Assembly: GCF_023701945.1 (NCBI RefSeq)
Contig: NZ_JABAEF010000002.1
Location: 62,001 to 126,000 of the forward strand
DNA from: Rhizobium sp. CG5
GTDB taxonomy: Bacteria > Pseudomonadota > Alphaproteobacteria > Rhizobiales > Rhizobiaceae
Direction of reading: 5' to 3'
Length of the DNA stretch: 64,000 bases
Shown: in pieces, positions 39,263 through 48,962 of the stretch
Layout: every line of letters starts with the position of its first letter
Numbering within the stretch: position 1 is the first letter of the stretch
The notes under the pieces: model-generated
Told to the model about the DNA's origin: nothing
Databases searched by the model: none
Seen by the model: only the letters and a program-made list of their open reading frames with translations
Translations under genes and position numbers: made by a program

Positions 39263-39292
39263 AATATGGGAACGATGGCCGTATCCTGCAAG
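39263..39292 (-). promoter_or_regulatory. Sigma-32-like promoter of hsp20-DUF1150
   Basis: On the minus strand CTTGCAG (39292-39286), 15 bp, CCCATATT (39270-39263). Both boxes match the alphaproteobacterial RpoH consensus well (CTTGaA / CCcATaT) and the -10 lies 59 bp from the hsp20 ATG. This is the best heat-shock promoter in the window. Confidence 0.6.
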
Positions 39293-39367
39293 CGCTCGCC
39301 CGCTTGACAACTGGCAATGTCAGCCGCCATCAAGCGATCCATTGCAACACGCATTTGGACGGATGGA

Positions 39368-40312
39368 ATGGACAAGCCCAGGAAGATCATTATCGATACC
39401 GATCCCGGTCAGGATGACGCAGCGGCAATCCTGCTGGCACTGGCAAGCCCGGGCCAACTGGATGTCCTTGGACTGACGATCGTCGCCGGCAATGTTCCGC
39501 TGTCCTATACCAGCCGCAATGCGCGCATCGTCTGCGAACTGGCGGGCAGAAGCGATATTGCCGTCTATGAAGGCGCGCTGAAGCCCCTGGAGCGCCCGCA
39601 GGTGACGGCCGAGCATGTTCACGGCACGACCGGCCTTGATGGAGCGATCCTGCCCGAACCGACCATGCCGGTCCAGCCCCTGCATGCCGTCGACTTCCTC
39701 ATCGACACCTTGCGCCGCGAAGAGCCGGGCACGGTGACGGTCTGCACGCTCGGACCGCTGACCAATCTGGCACTGGCCCTGCAGAAAGCGCCTGATATCG
39801 CTTCGCGGGTCCAGGAACTGGTCATGATGGGTGGCGGCTTCTTTGAAGGTGGCAACATCACGCCCGCCGCCGAATTCAACATCTATGTCGACCCGCAGGC
39901 TGCCGATATCGTCTTCCGGTCCGGCATGCCGATCACCATGCTGCCGCTCGACGTGACCCACCAACTGCTGACCACCAAGGCCCGGGTGGCGCGGATTGCG
40001 GCGCTGGGAAGCGATGTGTCGAGAGCTGTGACCGGCTGGCTGGAATTCTTCGAGCGCTTCGACGAGGAGAAATACGGCTCCGATGGCGGTCCATTGCATG
40101 ACCCCTCGGTGATTGCCTATCTGCTGAAGCCGGATCTCTTTTCCGGTCGCCACTGCAATGTCGAGATCGAGACCCGCTCCGACCTGACGGTCGGCATGAC
40201 GGTCGTCGACTGGTGGCGTGTCTCCGGCCGTAAGGCCAATGCGACTGTGTTGCGCCATGTCGACGCCGATGGCTTTTTCGACCTGCTGATCGATCGGCTC
40301 GGGCGTCTCTGA
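39368..40312 (+). CDS. Ribonucleoside hydrolase (inosine/uridine-preferring)
   Basis: Hydrolyses nucleosides to base and ribose. From ATG 39368 it is 314 residues with the N-terminal Ca2+/ribose-binding motif DTDPGQDDAAAILLAL (10-25), the TLGPLTNLALAL block and MMGGGFFEGGNITPAAEFNI containing the conserved Asn residues, and the C-terminal HDPSVIAYLL. Convergent with a ribokinase gene (40412), whose product could phosphorylate the ribose released, so the two make a plausible salvage pair. Confidence 0.92.
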   Translation: MDKPRKIIIDTDPGQDDAAAILLALASPGQLDVLGLTIVAGNVPLSYTSRNARIVCELAGRSDIAVYEGALKPLERPQVTAEHVHGTTGLDGAILPEPTMPVQPLHAVDFLIDTLRREEPGTVTVCTLGPLTNLALALQKAPDIASRVQELVMMGGGFFEGGNITPAAEFNIYVDPQAADIVFRSGMPITMLPLDVTHQLLTTKARVARIAALGSDVSRAVTGWLEFFERFDEEKYGSDGGPLHDPSVIAYLLKPDLFSGRHCNVEIETRSDLTVGMTVVDWWRVSGRKANATVLRHVDADGFFDLLIDRLGRL

Positions 40313-40326
40313 TCAAATATCGAAAT

Positions 40327-40352
40327 CGCCGCCGGACAATCATCCGGCGGCG
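40327..40352. terminator. Bidirectional terminator between iunH-type gene and ribokinase gene
   Basis: CGCCGCCGG (40327-40335) and CCGGCGGCG (40344-40352) form a 9-bp stem with an 8-nt loop between two convergent genes. On the minus strand moderately T-rich sequence follows (ATTTCGATATTTG). Confidence 0.65.
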
Positions 40353-40411
40353 CCAGGGCAGGCTCTTGCATGGGCGCCTGCCGGCAGTTCCGTCAGATGG
40401 GTGAAGCGCTT

Positions 40412-41311
40412 TTAGAGAGCGGACGCAACCGCGTCGGCGGTCGGGATCGCGGGTTGCGCTCCGGGCTGCAGGCAGGCCAGCGAACCGGCGACAGCGGCGC
40501 GCCGCAGGGCGGTGGCAAAGTCGAGCCCCTGGTCGAGCCCCGCCGCAAAGTACCCGCAAAATGTATCGCCCGCCCCGACAGTGTCGATCGGAACGATTTT
40601 AAGGCCCTTGGCCTGGTGTTCGATGCCCTCATGGATGGCAATCACGCCCTCGGCGCCAAGCGTCACGATCAGCGTCTGCCCGGTCTCGTCATAAAGCCGG
40701 CGTAGCGCCTGACGCCGCTGGTCGGGTCCCATTGCTTCCTGGCCAGCCAGCCGCTCGAATTCGGTCTCGTTGGCAATGACGATATCCGCCATCCGCCCCA
40801 GCCGGGCCGCCTCGCTGGTCAGCGGCGCAATGTTGATGACGGTCTTCACGCCACGGGCCCGTGCCTCTGTCAGGGCATGCTCGACGGCTGCGGCCGGGAT
40901 TTCCAGCTGCAGCATCAGGATGTCGCCGGCCTGCATGGCGGCGACGGCGTCGGCAGCCTCGGTCTCCGTCAGAGTGCCATTCGCCCCGGCAACGACGGCG
41001 ATCATGTTCTCGCCATCGCCGCCAACCAGGATCAATGCCGTGCCGGTCGATATCGGATTGCGGGCCACGCAGGAAAGATCCGTGCCGGCGGCCTCCAGCA
41101 GCGCCAGCGCGGGCTCGGCAAAGCCGTCATGGCCGACTGCACCGACCATGCGCACCTGAGAACCGGCCCGGCGGGCCGCCAGCGCTTGGTTGGCCCCTTT
41201 GCCGCCGGCTGCCGTTGAGAATGTGTCGCCCGCAACCGTCTCGCCCGGCAGCGGCAGGCGCGTCGTCGTGGCGATGAGATCCATGTTGATGGAGCCGAAT
41301 ACGGTGATCAT
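40412..41311 (-). CDS. rbsK: Ribokinase (PfkB family)
   Basis: Phosphorylates ribose to ribose 5-phosphate. From ATG 41311 the product is 299 residues: start MITVFGSINMDLIATTTRLP, the substrate-binding GGKGANQALAARRAG near 40, and the C-terminal catalytic signature VPIDTVGAGDTFCGYFAAGL with the anion-hole and base Asp. The alternative start 8 codons upstream (MEKGGQDR) is less family-like. Not linked to a ribose ABC transporter here; the convergent nucleoside hydrolase suggests nucleoside ribose as substrate. Confidence 0.92.
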   Translation of the reverse strand: MITVFGSINMDLIATTTRLPLPGETVAGDTFSTAAGGKGANQALAARRAGSQVRMVGAVGHDGFAEPALALLEAAGTDLSCVARNPISTGTALILVGGDGENMIAVVAGANGTLTETEAADAVAAMQAGDILMLQLEIPAAAVEHALTEARARGVKTVINIAPLTSEAARLGRMADIVIANETEFERLAGQEAMGPDQRRQALRRLYDETGQTLIVTLGAEGVIAIHEGIEHQAKGLKIVPIDTVGAGDTFCGYFAAGLDQGLDFATALRRAAVAGSLACLQPGAQPAIPTADAVASAL

Positions 41312-41357
41312 TCTGTCCTGTCCGCCTTTTTCCATTGAGGCCGCCGGCCGACGCTCG

Positions 41358-42593
41358 TCAGTCGTCGTCCACCACGCGCAGCCGCAAGAGCCCCGTTCTG
41401 CTTTCCACCGATGGGGGCGTCTCCGGATGTCCGGGATCGGCCGCGCCGGGACCGGCTTCGAACTCCATCGCTTCTATCCTGGCGCCCCTTTTTGTCAACT
41501 TGTCCGCCGACGTCAGGATCATCTCCACGTCTTTCTGAGCTGCCAGGAAATGGCTCTGCAGCTTGCGGGTCCGGTCGTCCAGCCGGGTCAGATCCTCCAT
41601 GAGATGCAGGACCTCTCCCTGGATCAGATGGGCCTGTTCGCGCATCCGCTGGTCCTTCAGCACAGACTGGATCACCTGGATCGACAGCATCAGCAGGGAG
41701 GGAGACACGATGACGATCCGCAGGCGATGCGCCCTTTGTACGATGCTCTCGAAATGCTCATGGATCTCGGCAAAGATGGATTCGGACGGCACGAACAGGA
41801 AGGCCATTTCCTGGGTCTCGCCGGGGATCAGGTATTTTTCGGCGATATCGCGGATATGCACATCCAGGTCACGGCGGAACTGCTGGCTGGCGGCTTTTCG
41901 CATCTCGGGGCTACCGGCATCCCGGATCGCGTTCCACGCTTCCAGCGGAAATTTAGCGTCGATCACCAGCGGCGGCGAACCGTTCGGCATGCGGATGGTG
42001 CAATCCGGCCGCGATCCGTTCGACAGGGTCGGCTGGAACGAATAGGCGCCCATTGGCAGGCCGTCGGCCACGATGGTTTCCATGCGCGCCTGGCCGAAGG
42101 CGCCGCGCGTCTGCTTGTTGGACAGAATGGCCTGCAGGCCGACCACGTCCTTCGCCAAATTCTGAATATTGTTCTGGGCAGCATCGATCACGGCCAGGCG
42201 CTCCTGCAGGTGCCGCAGGTTCTCATGGGTCGATTTCGTCTGCTCGGTGATGGTCGCGCCGATGCGGTGCGTCATGCCGTCGAGCCGCTGGTTGATGGCG
42301 TGATTGAATTCGCTCTGTTTCGTGCCGAACACCTCCGACATCGCCGCAATCCGGCCTTGCATGTCGGCCTGGGCCCGCAGAAGGTCCGCCATGCGCTGCT
42401 CGGCCAGCGCCTCCCGGCGGGCCACATCGGCGCGAATGGCGGCGCGCAATGATCGGCCGCGCCATGCAATCAGAACGATTGCCAGCACAAGCGTGCAGGC
42501 CGAGACCTGGAGGAAAAGCGCAAGCGAGATCTGCAAATCTCCGATTGCAAAAAGCGTCGCGTCTGATGGGAGTTCAAAACCGTTCATGGACAT
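41358..42593 (-). CDS. rmuC: DNA recombination protein RmuC homologue
   Basis: 411 residues: an N-terminal transmembrane segment (about 20-42; LALFLQVSACTLVLAIVLIA), a long coiled coil (about 45-150) and the RmuC nuclease-like domain (about 155-370) with PDCTIRMPNGSPPLVIDAKFPLEAW and AFLFVPSESIFAEIHEHF. RmuC limits inversions at short inverted repeats in E. coli; biochemical activity is unproven. Start ATG 42593 was chosen (42587 also possible); an upstream TTG at 42617 is weaker. Divergent from the first globin chemoreceptor. Confidence 0.88.
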   Translation of the reverse strand: MSMNGFELPSDATLFAIGDLQISLALFLQVSACTLVLAIVLIAWRGRSLRAAIRADVARREALAEQRMADLLRAQADMQGRIAAMSEVFGTKQSEFNHAINQRLDGMTHRIGATITEQTKSTHENLRHLQERLAVIDAAQNNIQNLAKDVVGLQAILSNKQTRGAFGQARMETIVADGLPMGAYSFQPTLSNGSRPDCTIRMPNGSPPLVIDAKFPLEAWNAIRDAGSPEMRKAASQQFRRDLDVHIRDIAEKYLIPGETQEMAFLFVPSESIFAEIHEHFESIVQRAHRLRIVIVSPSLLMLSIQVIQSVLKDQRMREQAHLIQGEVLHLMEDLTRLDDRTRKLQSHFLAAQKDVEMILTSADKLTKRGARIEAMEFEAGPGAADPGHPETPPSVESRTGLLRLRVVDDD

Positions 42594-42879
42594 ATGACTA
42601 CCAGATTCTGATGGCAAATCCAGATCAAAACAAGAACATAGTCATGGCGCCACGGTGATGAGCGACGTATACGACCTTTGTCTGAGCCTGTTTGCAGGCC
42701 GAAGGAGTACTCTTGCCCAAAAGATCAAGCCTAACGCGAACCTACGTCGAGGCTGATAAAGAGATATATAATTTAGAATATTTGTATGGAGAAAATTTAC
42801 CACTCCAGGCGTTTATTATTTCCATCAAGCGTTGCAATCAAGCGCGCCATACGCACTGCCATAAGACCCGAGGGACATA
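42594..42879. other. Intergenic region rmuC / chemoreceptor
   Basis: 286 bp divergent gap, much more AT-rich than its surroundings at 42760-42830 (AAAGAGATATATAATTTAGAA). It must hold the promoters of rmuC and the chemoreceptor, but I cannot assign -35/-10 pairs with confidence. No open frame looks coding. Confidence 0.4.
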
Positions 42880-44412
42880 ATGATTTCGCAGGACGAGAAG
42901 ACTGCACTGAACAAACGTCTGGACTTCATCGGCTTTGACGACCAGGCCCGGCAGAAGTTGCGCGCCCTTGGCCCGGTGATCAGAAACAATATGAGTGCGG
43001 CTCTCGATGTCTTTTATCAGCGTCTTCGAAAGACGCCGGAGACCGCCGCCTTCTTCCGCAGCGAAGACCATATAAAGGGTGCGAAAAGGCGTCAGGAAGA
43101 GCACTGGACGGTCGTCGGCACGGCCCAGTACGACGAGCGCTATGTCGAAGGGGTCCAGGCCGTCGGCCGCGCTCACGCCCGCATCGGCCTTGAGCCGCGC
43201 TGGTATATCGGCGGATACGCGGTTCTGCTGGAGCAACTCATTCATGCCATCGTGCGGGAGCGCTGGCCGTCGAGATTCGGCAAGCGCGGTTCGCAGCAAC
43301 TGGCAGATGAAGTTGCGATCATCGTCAAGGCGGCTCTTCTGGACATGGATTATTCCATCTCGATCTACCTCGATATTCTGGCCGACCAGCGCAACCAGTC
43401 GGAAGCGGCCCGGCTTAAGGTCGAGCAGGAGCAAGCCGTCGCCTTGTCTGCCTTGAGCGCCGTTCTGGCGGAGCTGTCCAGGGGAGATCTCGAGTCCAAT
43501 CTGCCCCGTGACCTGCCGGACAATTTTGTCAGCATGGCCGGCGACTACAACAATTCCGTCGAGAACCTGCGCAACACCATCGGCACCGTGCGAAACGCGG
43601 CGGAAGAAATCCTGCGCTCGACGACCGCCATTTCTGAAGCGGCCAATCATCTGGCCCAGCGTACGGAGCAGCAGGCAGCAGGTCTGGAGGAAAGCACAGC
43701 TGCTTTGCAAGAATTGACCCAGAGCGTCGCCCAGGCTGCCGATGGCGCCCAGAAGGCAACCGTGGTCGTCAAAATGGCGTTGAACGAGGCCCAGACATCG
43801 GGGGAAGTGGTGACCAAGGCTGTTTCAGCAATGGGTGCGATCGAGAAGTCCTCTGACGAAATCTCGAAGATTATCGGGGTGATCGACGAGATTGCCTTCC
43901 AGACCAATCTTCTGGCGCTCAACGCCGGTGTCGAAGCAGCCCGCGCCGGCGAGGCCGGTCGCGGGTTCGCGGTCGTTGCCCAGGAAGTCCGCGAACTGGC
44001 CCAGCGCTGCGCCAATGCGGCCAAGGAAATCAAGGGGCTGATCTCCCAGAGCTCCGGCCAGGTGCAATCGGGAGTGGGCCTGGTGAACAATGCAGGCGAG
44101 GCGCTGGAGAAGATCATCAACCGGATTGGCGAGATCAATACTATTGTCACGGGCATCGCGTCGGCAGCATCGGATCAGTCGGGCGGTCTTAAAGAAGTCA
44201 ATGTCGCCATCGGCAGTTTGGACACCATAACCCAGCAGAACGCGGCAATGGTCGAAGAAACCTCGGCCCAGACCGTGACCCTGCGTGATGAGGTGGAACG
44301 CCTGGTCAATGCGTTGCAAAAATTCAAGACTCGCAACGCCAACGATCAGAAGCATAGTGGCGAGCGACGCCGGGAAGCGGACAGACACGTCAATCAACGG
44401 CGCGCGGGTTGA
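42880..44412 (+). CDS. Globin-coupled methyl-accepting chemotaxis protein 1
   Basis: 510 residues, no transmembrane segments. N-terminal protoglobin domain (about 1-165) with the proximal haem ligand His99 in [22 protein letters not shown]; a HAMP-like linker (about 195-245); and a C-terminal signalling domain (about 250-490) with the hairpin core [21 protein letters not shown]. This is a HemAT-type cytoplasmic receptor, expected to sense O2 (or NO/CO) and feed CheA. No C-terminal CheR-docking pentapeptide. The start is preceded by GAGGGACATA. It shares this architecture with the next gene, its paralogue. Confidence 0.95.
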   Translation: MISQDEKTALNKRLDFIGFDDQARQKLRALGPVIRNNMSAALDVFYQRLRKTPETAAFFRSEDHIKGAKRRQEEHWTVVGTAQYDERYVEGVQAVGRAHARIGLEPRWYIGGYAVLLEQLIHAIVRERWPSRFGKRGSQQLADEVAIIVKAALLDMDYSISIYLDILADQRNQSEAARLKVEQEQAVALSALSAVLAELSRGDLESNLPRDLPDNFVSMAGDYNNSVENLRNTIGTVRNAAEEILRSTTAISEAANHLAQRTEQQAAGLEESTAALQELTQSVAQAADGAQKATVVVKMALNEAQTSGEVVTKAVSAMGAIEKSSDEISKIIGVIDEIAFQTNLLALNAGVEAARAGEAGRGFAVVAQEVRELAQRCANAAKEIKGLISQSSGQVQSGVGLVNNAGEALEKIINRIGEINTIVTGIASAASDQSGGLKEVNVAIGSLDTITQQNAAMVEETSAQTVTLRDEVERLVNALQKFKTRNANDQKHSGERRREADRHVNQRRAG

Positions 44413-44561
44413 GGTCTGGTCCAGCAGGAATCGACGACGAAGTGTTACTTCCGATACTCCGTGTTTACCGTCCGTTTAGGAAACTCGCGAATTGTTATTG
44501 TTTGGCAGAGCCGTTTGCGTATCCCCGCAAACACCGAACGCGGGAAGTGGCACGAGCACCG

Positions 44562-46067
44562 ATGACCAATAAAACCGATACTGCCTTGGTGGAACGTCTT
44601 GCCTTTCTGGAACTGGACGAGGCGAGCTGCCAGACCCTCAAGTCGCTTCGACCGACGCTCGCCGAGATCCTGGGCGGTGCGCTCGACAAATTTTACGCCA
44701 AGGTCGGCGCCACGGCGCAGATCTCCGGCTTTTTTCGCGACAAGGGCCATATGGCGGCGGCCAAGCAGGCGCAGCAGGGTCATTGGGACAAGGTCTCGGC
44801 CGGAAAGTTCGACGATGTCTATGTCAAAGGCGTAACGGCGATCGGCAAGGCCCATGCCCGCATCGGCCTTGAGCCGCGCTGGTACATCGGCGGCTACGCA
44901 GTGCTCCTGACCGAACTGGTCAGCGGCGTGCTGCAGAAGCAATGGCCGTTTCCGTTCGGAAAGCGCCATGCATCAGTCCTCGCAGACAAGCTCGGCGTGT
45001 TGATCAAGGCCTCCATGCTCGACATGGATTATTCGATCTCGGTTTATCTCGATGCGCTGGATGAAAAGCGGCGCGAACTGGAAAACGAGAAAGAGCGGTT
45101 TGCGGCCGATCAGCGCATGGCTATGGAGCATCTGCGCAACGGCCTGGCAGCTCTTGCCAACGGCGACTTCGAATCAAGGATGACGACTGATCTGCCGGGC
45201 GATTTCAAGCAGATGGCCGATGATTACAACCAGACTGTCTGCCGCCTGAGCAATTCGTTCGCCGCGATCCGCCGCGCCTCCGAGGAGATCCTCGACGGCA
45301 CGGAGACCATCGCCAAGGGCTCGGACGAATTGGCGCTGCGCACGGCGAAGCAGGCCGCCGGACTGCAGGAAAGCGCCACGGCACTGCAGCAGCTTTCGGT
45401 CAGCGTCAACCAGACCGCGGCCAACGCTGAACGGGCATCGGTAGCGGTCCGCGACACCCAGCAGCAGGCACGTACCTCCGGCGAGGTTGTCAACAAGGCC
45501 GTCTCGGCCATGGCGGAAATCGAAAAATCGTCTTCGGAAATCTCCAAGATCATCGGCGTCATCGATGAGATCGCCTTCCAGACCAATCTGCTGGCGCTGA
45601 ATGCTGGCGTCGAGGCGGCTCGTGCTGGCGATGCCGGCAAGGGTTTCGCCGTGGTTGCCCAGGAGGTCCGCTCGCTTGCCCAGCGCAGTGCCGACGCCGC
45701 CAAGGAGATCAAGGGGCTGATTTCCCAGAGCACCAGCCAGGTCAACGAGGGCGTGGGCCTGGTCAGCAACACGGGTGCGGCGCTGGCCGACATGAGCGAG
45801 CGTATCAATCAGATCACGGCAATCGTGTCCGACATTGCATGCGCTGCCAAGGACCAGGCAACGGGTCTGCAGGAGATCAATGTTGCAACGCGCGGCATGG
45901 ATGCCTTGACCCATCAGAATTCCAGCATGGTCGAGCAGACCTCTGCCGAAACCCGCCGGCTGCGCAATGAAGTGGCGGGACTTGTCGGCCTCCTCGGCAC
46001 GCTCGGCACCGAGTCGCGCCAAGCTGGCGGTCAATTCCGGCCGGGCACGCGCAGCCGCGCCGCCTGA
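44562..46067 (+). CDS. Globin-coupled methyl-accepting chemotaxis protein 2
   Basis: 501 residues from ATG 44562. Protoglobin domain with His98 in [25 protein letters not shown]-like linker and signalling domain with the same core [21 protein letters not shown], so it is a tandem paralogue of the gene at 42880. It differs in the globin periphery and at the C-terminus (a Gly/Arg-rich tail [17 protein letters not shown]). Upstream in-frame codons (from 44409) overlap the previous gene's end and are not family-like, hence the start choice. The 149-bp gap leaves room for its own promoter. Confidence 0.95.
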   Translation: MTNKTDTALVERLAFLELDEASCQTLKSLRPTLAEILGGALDKFYAKVGATAQISGFFRDKGHMAAAKQAQQGHWDKVSAGKFDDVYVKGVTAIGKAHARIGLEPRWYIGGYAVLLTELVSGVLQKQWPFPFGKRHASVLADKLGVLIKASMLDMDYSISVYLDALDEKRRELENEKERFAADQRMAMEHLRNGLAALANGDFESRMTTDLPGDFKQMADDYNQTVCRLSNSFAAIRRASEEILDGTETIAKGSDELALRTAKQAAGLQESATALQQLSVSVNQTAANAERASVAVRDTQQQARTSGEVVNKAVSAMAEIEKSSSEISKIIGVIDEIAFQTNLLALNAGVEAARAGDAGKGFAVVAQEVRSLAQRSADAAKEIKGLISQSTSQVNEGVGLVSNTGAALADMSERINQITAIVSDIACAAKDQATGLQEINVATRGMDALTHQNSSMVEQTSAETRRLRNEVAGLVGLLGTLGTESRQAGGQFRPGTRSRAA

Positions 46068-46159
46068 CGTCAAGAATTCGCTCCAGTCGGGCAAAAACCG
46101 GGGCGAATCGGCACGTTTTTCGATTTCCTCCAGAAAAGAGATGCGTTATGGGAAAAGCC

Positions 46160-46678
46160 ATGACCATCAAGCCTATCATTATCATCCCGGATCCTTTGCT
46201 GCGTCAGGTCTCCAAGCCTGTCGAACGGGTCGATTCGGACCTCACACACCTGATCGACGATATGCTCGACACCATGTATGACGCGCCGGGCATCGGCCTG
46301 GCCGCGGTACAGGTCGCGGTGCCGCGTCGCCTGCTGGTCATCGACGTGTCCAAGGAAGGCGAAGACAAGCAGCCGCTGGTCTTCATCAATCCGGAAATCA
46401 TCCGCTCGTCCGAAGACCGTTCGGTCTATGAAGAGGGCTGCCTGTCCATTCCGGACTATTATGCGGAAGTGGAACGCCCGGCCACCGTCACCGTCAAGCA
46501 TCTCGATCGCCTCGGCAAGGAGCAGCTGACGGAGGCCGATGGCCTGCTGGCCACCTGCCTGCAGCACGAGATCGACCATCTGAACGGCGTTCTCTTCATC
46601 GACCATATTTCGCGGCTGAAGCGCGAAATGGTCATCAAGAAGTTCAGCAAGGCGGCCAAGTCCAAGGTGACCGTTTAG
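46160..46678 (+). CDS. def: Peptide deformylase
   Basis: Removes the formyl group from nascent N-termini. 172 residues from ATG 46160, with all three motifs: GIGLAAVQ (44-51), EGCLS (92-96) and QHEIDH (135-140), giving the Fe ligands Cys94, His136 and His140. An earlier ATG (46148) would add four residues; the later one is preceded by GGGAAAAG. def-fmt-truA form a translation-related operon (fmt starts 68 bp downstream). Confidence 0.96.
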   Translation: MTIKPIIIIPDPLLRQVSKPVERVDSDLTHLIDDMLDTMYDAPGIGLAAVQVAVPRRLLVIDVSKEGEDKQPLVFINPEIIRSSEDRSVYEEGCLSIPDYYAEVERPATVTVKHLDRLGKEQLTEADGLLATCLQHEIDHLNGVLFIDHISRLKREMVIKKFSKAAKSKVTV

Positions 46679-46746
46679 GTCATTGGCGCGGCGCGGCATC
46701 CGGTTTCGCCGGCCAATCGTTCGAACCCGTATCGTGGAGACCGACT

Positions 46747-47682
46747 ATGGCGCTGCGCATCATTTTCATGGGAACGCCGGAATTCTCGGTTTCGACCTTG
46801 CGGGCTCTGGCGGAGGCCGGCCATGACATCGTTGCGGTCTATTCCCAGCCGCCGCGGCCGGCCGGCAGGCGTGGCCTCGATCTGACCAAGTCGCCCGTGC
46901 ACCAGGCTGCCGAACAGCTCGGCATTCCGGTTCTGACGCCGCTCAATTTTAAGGCCGAGGAGGATCGCCAGGCTTTTCAAGCTTTCGAGGCCGATGTCGC
47001 CGTGGTCGTTGCCTACGGGCTGCTGCTGCCGGAGGCGATCCTCAATGGCACGCGGCTCGGCTGCTACAATGGCCATGCCTCGCTCTTGCCGCGCTGGCGC
47101 GGTGCAGCACCCATCCAGCGTGCCATCATGGCCGGCGACGCGGAAACCGGCATGATGGTCATGAAGATGGACAAGGGGCTGGACACCGGCCCGGTGGCGC
47201 TGACGAGAACGGTGGCCATTGGCCCTGACATGACCGGTGGAGAATTGCACGATGCACTCAAACTGGTGGGCGCCGAGGCCATGCGCGAGGCCATGGCGCG
47301 GCTGGAAGCCGGCGACTTGGCCCTGACACCGCAGCCGGCCGAGGGCGTGCTCTATGCGGCCAAGATCGACAAGGCCGAGACTCATATTGATTTCTCGTGG
47401 TCTGCCGGCGATGTCCACAACCACATCCGCGCCCTGTCGCCCTTCCCGGGCGCCTGGTTCGAGGCAGAGATCAATGGCCGGGTGGAGCGGATCAAAGTCT
47501 TGGCGAGCCAGTTGGCCCAAGGGTCCGGAAAGCCGGGCGAGGTGCTGGACGACGTCCTGACAATTGCCTGCGGCGAGGGGGCCGTGCGGCTGACGCGCTT
47601 GCAGAAGGCGGGCGGCAAGCCGCTGCCGGCCGTGGATTTCCTGCGCGGTGCGCCGCTCGGTCCCGGAACGGTGGCACACTGA
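46747..47682 (+). CDS. fmt: Methionyl-tRNA formyltransferase
   Basis: Formylates Met-tRNAi for translation initiation. 311 residues: N-terminal formyltransferase domain ([20 protein letters not shown]; catalytic motif [27 protein letters not shown], where the usual N-x-H/S region reads [10 protein letters not shown]) and C-terminal tRNA-binding OB-like domain. Note the motif shows Gly-His in place of the more usual Val-His/Ile-His, with the catalytic His intact. The stop overlaps the truA start codon (shared base). Confidence 0.95.
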   Translation: MALRIIFMGTPEFSVSTLRALAEAGHDIVAVYSQPPRPAGRRGLDLTKSPVHQAAEQLGIPVLTPLNFKAEEDRQAFQAFEADVAVVVAYGLLLPEAILNGTRLGCYNGHASLLPRWRGAAPIQRAIMAGDAETGMMVMKMDKGLDTGPVALTRTVAIGPDMTGGELHDALKLVGAEAMREAMARLEAGDLALTPQPAEGVLYAAKIDKAETHIDFSWSAGDVHNHIRALSPFPGAWFEAEINGRVERIKVLASQLAQGSGKPGEVLDDVLTIACGEGAVRLTRLQKAGGKPLPAVDFLRGAPLGPGTVAH

Positions 47683-48455
47683 TGCCACGCTTCAGCATGG
47701 TGGTCGAATATGACGGCACGCCCTATGTCGGCTGGCAGCGCCAGGACAACGGCCATTCCGCGCAAGGGGCGCTGGAAAAGGCGGTGCTGCTGCTGACCGG
47801 AGAGACCGTCAAGGTGCGTGGCGCCGGCCGCACCGATTCCGGCGTTCATGCCAGGGGTCAGGTCGTGCATGTCGATCTGACCCGCGACTGGGTGCCCTAC
47901 AAGCTGCGCAATGCCCTCAATGCCTATCTGGCGACCGGCCGCGAAAGCATCAGCGTGCTGGAGGTCAAAGCCGTCAGCGAGGCCTTCGATGCCCGGTTTT
48001 CGGCCCTGCGCCGGCATTATCTCTACCGCATCATATCAAGGCCTTCGAGGCTGGCGCTGGAGGCCAATCGGGCCTGGTGGGTGTCGAAAGAACTCGACCA
48101 TGCGGTCATGCACGAAGCGGCGCAGCAATTGGTCGGCAAGCACGACTTCACCACCTTTCGCTCGGTCCATTGCCAGGCCAATAGTCCGGTGCGCACGCTC
48201 GACCTCCTCGATGTCAGCCGCCACGGCGACGTGATCGAAATCCGCGCCACGGCGCAGAGCTTCTTGCACAATCAGATCCGCTCCTTTGCCGGCACGCTGA
48301 AAATGGCCGGCGAGGGCAAGATGAGCATTGCCGATGTGCGCGCAGCGCTGGACGCCCGCGACCGCTCCGCCTGCGGCCCCGTCGCGCCGCCGGAAGGTCT
48401 CTATTTCATGCAGGTCGACTATCCCGACGACAGCCATTTCGCCCGGAGCAGCTGA
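47682..48455 (+). CDS. truA: tRNA pseudouridine(38-40) synthase TruA
   Basis: 257 residues from ATG 47682, which overlaps the fmt stop. The catalytic Asp52 is in the signature [18 protein letters not shown] (46-63). Start [21 protein letters not shown] is typical. Isomerises U38-40 in tRNA anticodon stem-loops. Third gene of def-fmt-truA. Confidence 0.96.
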   Translation: MPRFSMVVEYDGTPYVGWQRQDNGHSAQGALEKAVLLLTGETVKVRGAGRTDSGVHARGQVVHVDLTRDWVPYKLRNALNAYLATGRESISVLEVKAVSEAFDARFSALRRHYLYRIISRPSRLALEANRAWWVSKELDHAVMHEAAQQLVGKHDFTTFRSVHCQANSPVRTLDLLDVSRHGDVIEIRATAQSFLHNQIRSFAGTLKMAGEGKMSIADVRAALDARDRSACGPVAPPEGLYFMQVDYPDDSHFARSS

Positions 48456-48479
48456 GACGGGGTTGCGCCGTGTCTCGAA

Positions 48480-48514
48480 TTGACGTATCGATATTTCAAG
48501 AATTATGGAAATAT
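48480..48514 (+). promoter_or_regulatory. arsC promoter with overlapping inverted repeat
   Basis: TTGACG (48480-48485), 17 bp, TTATGG (48503-48508) form a plausible promoter. ATATTTC (48491-48497) and GAAATAT (48508-48514) are perfect inverted repeats with a 10-bp spacer and overlap spacer and -10, as expected for an ArsR-type repressor operator. The ATG of arsC lies 22 bp downstream of the repeat. Confidence 0.5.
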
Positions 48515-48536
48515 TGGACCTGATTGGAGACCCGTC

Positions 48537-48962
48537 ATGACGATCACCATCTATCACAACCCGGCCTGCGGCACGTCGCGCAACACATTGGCGATGATCC
48601 GCCAGTCGGGCGAAGAGCCCACGGTTATCGAGTATCTGAAAACCCCGCCCAGCCGCGAGCGCCTGGTGGAACTGATCGCCGCCATCGGTGCGCCGATACG
48701 CGACATCATGCGCCAGAAGGGCACGCCCTATGAGGAACTAGGGCTCGACGATGCCGCTGTCACCGATGCGCAGCTGATCGATGCCATGCTGGCCCATCCG
48801 ATCCTGATCAACCGTCCGATCGTCGAGACGCCGAAGGGAACCCGGCTTTGCCGTCCGTCCGAAGTGGTTCTGGAGATCCTGCCCAATCCGCAGATCGGCG
48901 CCTTCACCAAGGAAGATGGCGAAGTGGTCACCTTCGATGGAGGGAAGGGTGCGCAGTCATGA
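48537..48962 (+). CDS. arsC: Arsenate reductase (glutaredoxin-coupled) ArsC
   Basis: 141 residues starting [20 protein letters not shown]; Cys11 in [11 protein letters not shown] is the catalytic residue of the E. coli-type, glutaredoxin-dependent family. It reduces arsenate to arsenite in the cytoplasm. The start at 48537 was chosen over an upstream ATG (48480) because it aligns with the family and an upstream promoter covers the rest. arsH overlaps its stop (ATGA), so the two are coupled. arsR, arsB and acr3 are not adjacent. Confidence 0.93.
   Translation: MTITIYHNPACGTSRNTLAMIRQSGEEPTVIEYLKTPPSRERLVELIAAIGAPIRDIMRQKGTPYEELGLDDAAVTDAQLIDAMLAHPILINRPIVETPKGTRLCRPSEVVLEILPNPQIGAFTKEDGEVVTFDGGKGAQS

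Noticed and set aside
42692..42880. 62-codon open frame before the first chemoreceptor
   Set aside because: AT-rich intergenic sequence, no ribosome binding site, no protein-like pattern.
43856..45737. Near-identical stretches in the two chemoreceptor genes, first taken for a repeat element
   Set aside because: They are the conserved signalling hairpin of two paralogues, not a mobile or repeated element.
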